Origin: Variovorax ginsengisoli
Lineage (GTDB): Bacteria; Pseudomonadota; Gammaproteobacteria; Burkholderiales; Burkholderiaceae_C
Length of the DNA: 64,000 nt
Direction of reading: 5' to 3'
Assembly: GCF_030811835.1 (NCBI RefSeq)
Contig: NZ_JAUSRO010000006.1
Span: 248,001 to 312,000, forward strand
Below, in pieces: positions 58,511 through 64,000 of the stretch; the first letter of the stretch is position 1, and every line of letters starts with the position of its first letter. A model generated the notes under the pieces. It was not told the origin of the DNA. It ran no database searches and saw only the letters and a list, made by a program, of their open reading frames with translations. Position numbers and translations under genes: made by a program.

Positions 58511-58849
58511 TCAAGGGCGCCCAAAGCCAGGACCAGGGCCGGGGCCGGGACCGCCATGACCAAACATCGCCGCAAGGAAGGTCGCGGCGATGATTCCCGT
58601 AGTGACGGCTGCCAGCACATATTGCCCATCCACGTAGCTCCAGCGATAGCCCGCAGGCGGTTCATAGAGGCCCCGCGACTGCCAGTCGGTGACGACATAG
58701 GCCTCACCCTGATAGCCAGGAGGCAGCGGTTGCCCGGGCGCCAATGTGACAGTGGCTGCAGGTGGCGGGACGACGCACCCCATCAGGGACGTGGCTGCAA
58801 AGACAGCCAAGAGCGATGCGGCGGTAAGTCTTCTGGCGATGAATCGCAT
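58511..58849 (-). CDS. RcnB-like lipoprotein
   Basis: A 112-residue exported protein. A lipobox ATSLMGC (Cys25) suggests lipid attachment. The segment PPAGYRWSYVDGQYVLAAVTTGII closely follows the RcnB-type domain (GYRW..V.GDYVL.AIATG.I), members of which affect nickel/cobalt homeostasis in E. coli; metal function here is not shown. The tail is Gly-Pro repeats (GPGPGPGPGFG). It is opposite in direction to DUF2254 and lies between the two tRNA repeats. Confidence 0.8.
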   Translation of the reverse strand: MRFIARRLTAASLLAVFAATSLMGCVVPPPAATVTLAPGQPLPPGYQGEAYVVTDWQSRGLYEPPAGYRWSYVDGQYVLAAVTTGIIAATFLAAMFGHGGPGPGPGPGFGRP

Positions 58850-59121
58850 GTTGATAGGTCCTCGTGCTTGGAAGAGGTGCGAAGGGTAGATGTGAACCTT
58901 GAGGGAATCTGGGAGTGGTGGATTCCGTCCTTCGATGGGACAAGTCAGCGCGAAAATGCCGCCCGTGAGCAGGCCGCCTCGCGCCCGGCTCGCCGCGGCG
59001 GGTGGCTGTTGCGGCGAAATCGCTTGCTTATCCGCTTCTTCGTTGCAGAAATTTGACTCGACAGGGCCTCATGCGGGCCAAGCGCCGAAATCTCTTGCTA
59101 TAATTTGAGGCTCGACACCCA

Positions 59122-59197
<76 letters not shown>

Positions 59198-59263
59198 TCC
59201 GGTGTCGAGTGAGAAGAGAGCAAAGAGAAACAAGCGTTGATCGCAACGCGGTTCCAAGGTTTT

Positions 59264-59339
59264 GACCCTATCGTCTAGAGGCCTAGGACACCACCCTTTC
59301 ACGGTGGCTACCGGGGTTCGAATCCCCGTAGGGTCGCCA
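59264..59339 (+). tRNA. tRNA-Glu (anticodon TTC), second copy
   Basis: Same 76 bases as the gene at 56779-56854, with anticodon TTC and encoded CCA. Confidence 0.96.
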
Positions 59340-59408
59340 GTCTTGCGCAAGCAAGGCAGGCACGAGTTGTCGACACTCGGCTCCGCAAGGAGTGAACGTT
59401 GTCTACCA

Positions 59409-59485
59409 GGAGTGGTAGTTCAGTTGGTTAGAATACCGGCCTGTCACGCCGGGGGTCGCGGGTTCGAGTCCCGTCCGCTCCGCCA
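59409..59485 (+). tRNA. tRNA-Asp (anticodon GTC), second copy
   Basis: Same 77 bases as the gene at 56924-57000, with anticodon GTC and encoded CCA. Confidence 0.96.
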
Positions 59486-59491
59486 AATCGA

Positions 59492-59527
59492 AGCCCTCGT
59501 GAGTCGCAAGATTCACGAGGGCTTTTT
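59492..59527 (+). terminator. Terminator of tRNA operon copy 2
   Basis: An 11-bp stem (AGCCCTCGTGA with TCACGAGGGCT), 10-base loop and TTTTT, 6 bases after tRNA-Asp. Confidence 0.95.
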
Positions 59528-59604
59528 GCTTGAGGGCGCTGCTATTTTTGTCCACCTGCGCGAAACGCCCTGGAACTGGCGTCGCGGTCCACGATCACAT
59601 TCCC

Positions 59605-60003
59605 ATGACAACGCACGTCTATCTGGTTGAAGACAACCTCGTCATTCGACACGGGCTGCTCGCCGCCATGGAGGACATCGCCAACATGGCGGTCGTCGGC
59701 ATGGCGCAGACCCAGTTCGAAGCCCTCGAATGGCTGCACAAACATCCGACGCAGTGGGATCTGCTGGTGGTCGATCTCTTTCTCGTCGAGGGCTCCGGCA
59801 TGGAGGTCGTGAAGGCCTGCGCATTGCGTCGGCCTACGCAGCGCGTGGTTGTTCTTACCAACTATGCGGAGGTCGCATCGAGCCGCGCCATGCTCGGTGG
59901 CGCTGATGCCGTGTTCGATAAAACCACGCAGCTCGACGAGTTCCTGGCGTACGTCGAGCGCTGTGTGGTCGATGGTGAAGCACGCAGCGCCGACGCTGCC
60001 TGA
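59605..60003 (+). CDS. Single-domain response regulator (REC only)
   Basis: A 132-residue receiver with no output domain. The phospho-Asp is Asp57 (LLVVDLFLVEGSG), with the acidic pair Glu9-Asp10, a Thr in VVVLTNY and a late Lys in AVFDKTTQL. It resembles the receiver of NarL/LuxR-type regulators, but the frame stops about where the linker would start. No partner kinase is next to it. ATG 59605 is used although the frame is open upstream into the tRNA terminator. Confidence 0.88.
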   Translation: MTTHVYLVEDNLVIRHGLLAAMEDIANMAVVGMAQTQFEALEWLHKHPTQWDLLVVDLFLVEGSGMEVVKACALRRPTQRVVVLTNYAEVASSRAMLGGADAVFDKTTQLDEFLAYVERCVVDGEARSADAA

Positions 60004-60121
60004 ATGCGGACTGTTCGTTGCTGCGGCAAGGCTGCGCTAAACTGCGCGCCTTGTGCAGCCGATAGCCCTGCTGCGCCGCCATCGGCATGATGGCGAATTC
60101 AATCCCAAAAAGGAAACTCAA

Positions 60122-60490
60122 TTGAACCGTATCGAACTGGTCGAAAAGATCGCTGCCGCCCACACCCTGAGCAAGGCAGAAGCCGCCCGCATCGTTGAAA
60201 CCGTGACGAGCTCCATCGTTGCTGCCGTCAAGAAGGGCGACCCGGTCCAGATCGTTGGCTTCGGCACCTTCAAGCAGGCCGCACGTGCCGCACGCACGGG
60301 CCAGAACCCCAAGACCGGCGAGAAGATCAAGATCGCCGCGCAGAAGATCCCCAAGTTCGTCGCCGGTGCTGCTTTCAAGGCCGCCGTCGATCCGAAGGCA
60401 GCCAAGCGCAAGGCAGACAAGGCCGCTGCGAAGCCGGTTGCAAAGAAGGTTGCACCGGCCAAGAAGGTCGTCGCTGCCAAGAAGAAGTGA
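60122..60490 (+). CDS. HU-family DNA-binding protein with Lys/Ala/Pro tail
   Basis: A 122-residue nucleoid protein. Residues 1-90 are the HU/IHF fold (ELVEKIAAAHTLSKAEAARI, VGFGTFKQAARAARTGQNP). The C-terminal ~30 residues are a basic tail of AAKPVAKKV/APAKKVV type, like the histone-H1-like extensions of many Burkholderiales. TTG 60122 is the start, supported by AAAAAGGAAAC upstream. It bends and compacts DNA; the tail may strengthen binding. Confidence 0.93.
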   Translation: MNRIELVEKIAAAHTLSKAEAARIVETVTSSIVAAVKKGDPVQIVGFGTFKQAARAARTGQNPKTGEKIKIAAQKIPKFVAGAAFKAAVDPKAAKRKADKAAAKPVAKKVAPAKKVVAAKKK

Positions 60491-60523
60491 AGCAATGCGG
60501 CCGTGGGCCGCTTGCTAGCGAAC

Positions 60524-60549
60524 AAAAAAGGTCCGAAAGGGCCTTTTTT
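60524..60549. terminator. Bidirectional terminator after HU gene
   Basis: AAAAAAGGTCC-GAAA-GGGCCTTTTTT forms a stem with flanking A- and T-runs and a stable GAAA loop. It ends HU rightwards and the LytM lipoprotein gene leftwards. Confidence 0.92.
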
Positions 60550-60562
60550 GCGTTCTGCCGGC

Positions 60563-61066
60563 TCAGCGGGCCTGGCCGTTGAGGTAGGGCTCGGGATTCA
60601 CCGCTGTGCCCTGCTTGCGGATTTCGAAGTGCAGTTTGACGCGGTCGGTGCCCGTGCTTCCCATCTCTGCGATCGTTTGGCCCTGGCGTACGACGTCCTT
60701 TTCCTTGACCAGGATCTTCTGGGCATGCGCGTAGGCGCTCAGGAAGGTTTCGTTGTGCTTGACGATGACCATGTTGCCGTAGCCACGCAGTTCGCTGCCG
60801 ACGTAAACGACCCGCCCGTCTGCGGTGGCAACGATCGGATCGCCTGCGCTGCCCGCGATGTCGATGCCCTTGTTGCGATTGCCGTCAAAGCGTGCAATCG
60901 TGGTGCCGCTGGCGGGGCGGACAAAGGTCGAGGCGGCTTTTCCGGGCGTGGCGCCGCCGACGCTCGGTGTTGCGGTGCCCGAGCCCGGCGGCGTGCTGCA
61001 GGCCACCAGTGCCAGGGCGGTCAGGGCCACGAGAGAAGAGCGGATCGGAAAATTGGATGCATGCAT
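60563..61066 (-). CDS. NlpD/EnvC-like degenerate LytM (M23) lipoprotein
   Basis: A 167-residue lipoprotein (lipobox LALVACS, Cys23). The LytM domain is clear ([42 protein letters not shown], cited in part) but zinc ligands are missing: the first His is Asn in [10 protein letters not shown], and HxH reads KLHFE. Such proteins do not cut peptidoglycan but activate amidases, as EnvC and NlpD do. It lacks a LysM domain, so it is shorter than NlpD. Last gene of the Nudix-CreA-ABC-LytM direction (35 bases after the ABC gene). Confidence 0.88.
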   Translation of the reverse strand: MHASNFPIRSSLVALTALALVACSTPPGSGTATPSVGGATPGKAASTFVRPASGTTIARFDGNRNKGIDIAGSAGDPIVATADGRVVYVGSELRGYGNMVIVKHNETFLSAYAHAQKILVKEKDVVRQGQTIAEMGSTGTDRVKLHFEIRKQGTAVNPEPYLNGQAR

Positions 61067-61101
61067 GGAGGGTTTGGAATCCGGTGAGCTGGAAGGGTTC
61101 C

Positions 61102-62922
61102 TCAGCCGGCATCGCCGGCCGTGTCGGGCGACGCCATTTTCTGAAACAGCGGCTGGCGTGCCAGCACTGCCTGGCGTGGGCCTGCATCGACCACACGGCC
61201 TGCCTCCATGACCACCACGGTGTCGAAGCGATGGAGCAGGCTCAGGCGGTGAATCGATGCGACCACGCAGGCCTGCGGAAAGGTCTCGAAGAGGCGTGCC
61301 ATCACACGCGCCTCGGTGGCCGCATCGAGCGCGCTGGTGGGTTCATCGAGCAGCAGCAGCGTACTCCCTTGCGCGGCCAGCACGCCACGCGCCAGGCACA
61401 GGCGCTGCCGCTGGCCACCCGACAGGTTGAAGCCGCGCTCCGACAGTGGCGTGTCGAGGTTGCCCTGCGTGGCCTGCAGCACGTCGTCGAAGGTGCTGGC
61501 ACGCAGGGCCGCATGCAGCGCGGCGTCGTCGACGGGCTGACCAAAGCTGAGGTTCTCGCGCACGCTCGCCTCGAACACCTCGGTCTCCTGCGGGATGAGG
61601 GTGGCGATGCGACGCAGGCGGGTCCAGGGCGCAGGTGTGCCGTCGATGGCCAGCGTACCGCCTTGCGGCGCGTACAGCCCGGCCAGCACACGCAGCAACG
61701 TGCTCTTGCCGCCCCCGCTGGGGCCCATCAGGGCGATGCGCTGGCCGCGTCGCAGCTGCAGCGTGATCGCATGCAGGCCGTTGCGCACGGCTTCTCCGGT
61801 GCTTGCTCCGATGGTGATGGCGTCGCGCGCGGCGTAATTCCAATCGAGCGCCTGCACGTCGAGCAGCGCCCAGTCGCGGCTGTGGTCGATGCGCTCGGCA
61901 TCGAGGCCCTCGTGCGCATCGACGCGTGCCGGTGCCTGCCAGATCGGCGCTGCGCTGCCGTAGTCGGTGTGCATGCGCGCAAAGAACTGGAAGTTGGCGG
62001 CCATGGAACCGACCACGCCCGCCGCCTGCTGGGCATACTGGTAGATCATGAACACCGCGCCCAGCATCACCGCCTGGCCCGGTGTACGGGACTGCCAGAC
62101 GTAGATCACCACCAGGCCCCAGGTCAGTGCCAGGCCCAGCAGGTCGACCGCGCACCACTTGCCTTCGTTGAGCACCACGGTGCGTTTGAGCGGCACCGAG
62201 ATGGCGGCCATGCGCGCGCGCAGCAGGCCCCGCGAGGCGGCCGACAAGCGCAGGCCGATCACGGTGGAGGCGTTGCCCAGAAAGTCGAGCAGCGCCGCGA
62301 CATAGCGCCTGTCAGCGTCGTTTTCGGTGCGCGCCAGGCGCATCAGCGCGCGGTCGAAGCGCAGGATGATCAGCGCGATGAGCAGGTAGCCACCGATGGC
62401 CAAGGCGCCGCTCGTGCGCGACAGCAGCGTGAGCGCCACCAGCGGCCCGATGAAGTTGACGACGTTGGTGAGGTAGATGAACTGGTTCTGCGCAAAGTCC
62501 GACAGCGCGCGGCTGGCCTGGTGCACGCGGTGCTGCAGTTCGCCAGAGTGGTGACCGTCGTGCCACGCCAGAGGTGCGGCCGCAATGCGGGCATAGAGAT
62601 CGTCGGCCAGCGCTTCGCGTACACGCATGCCGACATTGCGCTCCAGGATGCGACCCGGGCCGTGGACCGCCCACGACAGCACGTAGATGCCTGAAAGCAT
62701 CGCGATCCAGCGGCCGGCAACCGCCAGCTGGCCGGCCTGCAGCGCGTTGATCGCCTGCGCGGCAAGCCAGGGCATGGCGAGCCGCAGCAGCTGCGAACTC
62801 GTGAGCAGCGCGGTCGCGCCCAGGAATTGGTGATGCGCGCCAGCCGCGTAGTGCCAGAGCGCCCCGTACAGCACCCGGATCGGATGGTCCGGCGCACTGC
62901 CAGAAGCGTTGTTTCCCGTCAC
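61102..62922 (-). CDS. ABC exporter (fused membrane and ATPase domains)
   Basis: A 606-residue half-transporter. Six membrane helices occupy about residues 25-330. The ATPase has Walker [12 protein letters not shown], the signature [14 protein letters not shown], Walker [13 protein letters not shown] and the switch His in SIHRLSL. Lipid, peptide or drug export are all possible. It works as a homodimer or with another half-transporter. ATG 62922 overlaps the CreA stop (ATGA). Confidence 0.93.
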   Translation of the reverse strand: MTGNNASGSAPDHPIRVLYGALWHYAAGAHHQFLGATALLTSSQLLRLAMPWLAAQAINALQAGQLAVAGRWIAMLSGIYVLSWAVHGPGRILERNVGMRVREALADDLYARIAAAPLAWHDGHHSGELQHRVHQASRALSDFAQNQFIYLTNVVNFIGPLVALTLLSRTSGALAIGGYLLIALIILRFDRALMRLARTENDADRRYVAALLDFLGNASTVIGLRLSAASRGLLRARMAAISVPLKRTVVLNEGKWCAVDLLGLALTWGLVVIYVWQSRTPGQAVMLGAVFMIYQYAQQAAGVVGSMAANFQFFARMHTDYGSAAPIWQAPARVDAHEGLDAERIDHSRDWALLDVQALDWNYAARDAITIGASTGEAVRNGLHAITLQLRRGQRIALMGPSGGGKSTLLRVLAGLYAPQGGTLAIDGTPAPWTRLRRIATLIPQETEVFEASVRENLSFGQPVDDAALHAALRASTFDDVLQATQGNLDTPLSERGFNLSGGQRQRLCLARGVLAAQGSTLLLLDEPTSALDAATEARVMARLFETFPQACVVASIHRLSLLHRFDTVVVMEAGRVVDAGPRQAVLARQPLFQKMASPDTAGDAG

Positions 62923-63401
62923 TTGACCGGGATGGGCGTCGCGCGGTCGATGGGCACGGCCGACACGCTGTTCTGGGGCGAGCCTTCGATCAGGCGGTCC
63001 GAGTAGCTCAGGTAGATCAGCGTGTTGCGCTTGGCGTCGACCATGCGCACCACGCGCAGGCGTTTGAAGAGGATGGACTGGCGTTCACTGAATACCTCGT
63101 CGCGCGCGCGCAGCGGCTCGGTGAAGCTCACGGGCCCGACCTGCCGGCAGGCGATGGAAGCCTCGGCCTTGTCTTCGGCCAGACCGACGGCGCCCTTGAT
63201 GCCGCCGGTCTTCGCGCGCGAGACGTAGCAGCTCACGCCGTTGACCTTTGGGTCGTCGTAGGCATCGACCACGATCTTGTGGTCGGGGCCGATCAACTTG
63301 AAGACGGTGTCGACCTCGCCGACCTGCTCGGCCTGGGCCGTCTGCAGGCCAGCCGCGAACGCCGCGCAGCCGATAAGAAGGAATGCAATGCGTGGGTTCA
63401 T
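62919..63401 (-). CDS. creA: CreA-family secreted protein
   Basis: A 160-residue exported protein. The signal peptide runs to ~[30 protein letters not shown] (cited only as start [13 protein letters not shown]) and [15 protein letters not shown] are strongly conserved in CreA. Its function is unclear despite wide presence. It is 7 bases after the Nudix gene and overlaps the ABC gene. Confidence 0.94.
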   Translation of the reverse strand: MNPRIAFLLIGCAAFAAGLQTAQAEQVGEVDTVFKLIGPDHKIVVDAYDDPKVNGVSCYVSRAKTGGIKGAVGLAEDKAEASIACRQVGPVSFTEPLRARDEVFSERQSILFKRLRVVRMVDAKRNTLIYLSYSDRLIEGSPQNSVSAVPIDRATPIPVK

Positions 63402-63408
63402 GAGGAAG

Positions 63409-63954
63409 TCATTCGATGTCGATCACATGCACGCGGTCGAAGCTGCCACGGCGGCGGTCTTCGAAGTAGTGCTCGAGCGTTTCCTTGACGGTGCGAAACG
63501 CGATGTCGTCCCAGGGGATTTCGTCTTCGGCGAACAGGCGGGCCTCGATGGTTTCGTGGCCCGGATCGAAGCGGTCGTTCAGCAGGCGCGCCCGATAGAA
63601 AAAATGCACCTGGCCCACGCGCACCACGCTGATGACCGTGTACAGGCCTTCCATCTCGTACGTCGCACCGGCTTCCTCGTCGGTCTCGCGGGCGGCGCCC
63701 TGTGCCGTGGTCTCGTTGAGCTCCATGAAGCCGGCCGGCAAGGTCCATTTGCCCCATCGTGGTTCGATGTTGCGCTTGCACAGCAGCACGCGGTCGCCGA
63801 GGACCGGAATCGTGCCCACCACGTTCAACGGGTTTTCGTAATGGATCGTGTGGCAGGCCGGGCAGACGGCGCGCTGCTTGGTGTCGCCGTCGTCAGGCAC
63901 GCGATAGACCACCGCCGTGCCGCAATTCTTGCAGTGCTTGATCGGTGGGTGCAT
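63409..63954 (-). CDS. Nudix hydrolase with N-terminal zinc ribbon
   Basis: A 181-residue pyrophosphohydrolase. The N-terminus is a zinc ribbon (Cys8, Cys11, Cys31, Cys34). The Nudix box is [20 protein letters not shown] followed by AGA, with all catalytic Glu residues. This ribbon-plus-Nudix type resembles NudC-like/ADP-ribose pyrophosphatases. The substrate is not clear. First visible full gene of the leftward set that ends with the LytM lipoprotein. Confidence 0.93.
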   Translation of the reverse strand: MHPPIKHCKNCGTAVVYRVPDDGDTKQRAVCPACHTIHYENPLNVVGTIPVLGDRVLLCKRNIEPRWGKWTLPAGFMELNETTAQGAARETDEEAGATYEMEGLYTVISVVRVGQVHFFYRARLLNDRFDPGHETIEARLFAEDEIPWDDIAFRTVKETLEHYFEDRRRGSFDRVHVIDIE

Positions 63955-63959
63955 GGTCG

Positions 63960-64000
63960 TCAGCCGACCCGGACGGTGAGCGTCGGCAAGCCTGCGATCT
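63960..64000 (-). CDS. 3' end of an unidentified leftward gene
   Basis: Read leftwards, the last codons give IAGLPTLTVRVG and a TGA (63960-63962), 5 bases before the Nudix start. The spacing suits an operon partner, but 12 residues are too few to identify it. Confidence 0.4.
   Translation of the reverse strand, partial: IAGLPTLTVRVG

Overview
The window is GC-rich DNA with tightly packed genes and frequent 4-bp ATGA/GTGA stop-start overlaps. Gene content and order (Bug-type solute receptors, pcm-rhodanese-tolC next to waaA, folC-SPOR-cvpA-purF-metZ-gltX, class 1 fbp beside pepN and prfB, a short HU protein with a Lys/Ala/Pro tail) point to a betaproteobacterium of the Burkholderiales, probably Comamonadaceae and possibly Variovorax-like. 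The genus is an inference; there is no rRNA in the window.

Layout. 1-6.4 kb is a catabolic/uptake block: a divergent LysR regulator, a Bug receptor, a zinc alcohol dehydrogenase, an unknown alpha/beta-barrel-like protein, a one-component Rieske oxygenase behind a strong palindrome, an orphan Leu/Ile/Val-type binding protein and a TetR regulator. 6.4-14 kb holds a small GT2 glycosyltransferase, three very small genes, a two-gene cytochrome c operon, a DUF1345 membrane protein and an alkylation-repair operon (Ada/AlkA fusion, Ogt, DMT transporter). 14-23.3 kb is envelope and stress: phosphomannomutase, waaA, TetR-pcm-rhodanese-TolC, msrA, and a TonB receptor with a His-rich membrane partner.

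23.4-29.6 kb is the most unusual part. A leftward three-gene cluster encodes a zinc-ribbon pseudokinase, a VWA protein and a divergent adenylosuccinate-synthetase-like ligase. Beside it are a serine recombinase, an unknown membrane protein, a 56-residue CxC/CxxC protein and an AT-rich stretch with a probable broken gene, ending at the 3' end of a tRNA-Thr gene. This looks like an accessory segment at a tRNA target.

29.6-41.4 kb runs leftwards: a large CHASE3/GAF hybrid kinase, CheR, CheB and a REC-kinase (one overlapping operon), then prfB (with programmed frameshift), a HAD phosphatase, pepN, fbp and tRNA-Thr. 41.5-56.6 kb is mainly housekeeping (plsY, yajQ, murB, argG, ppnP, folC, SPOR, cvpA, purF, metZ, gltX). 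56.6-59.5 kb holds an Ala-Glu-Asp tRNA operon present twice as a 387-bp direct repeat, with a DUF2254 membrane protein and an RcnB-like lipoprotein between the copies. 59.6-64 kb has a receiver-only regulator, an HU protein, a degenerate LytM lipoprotein, an ABC exporter, CreA and a Nudix hydrolase.

The best candidate for an undescribed system is the pseudokinase-VWA-ligase cluster at 23.75-27.05 kb. It resembles the TerY-kinase type of signalling module in composition, but a nucleotide-amino-acid ligase takes the place of the phosphatase.
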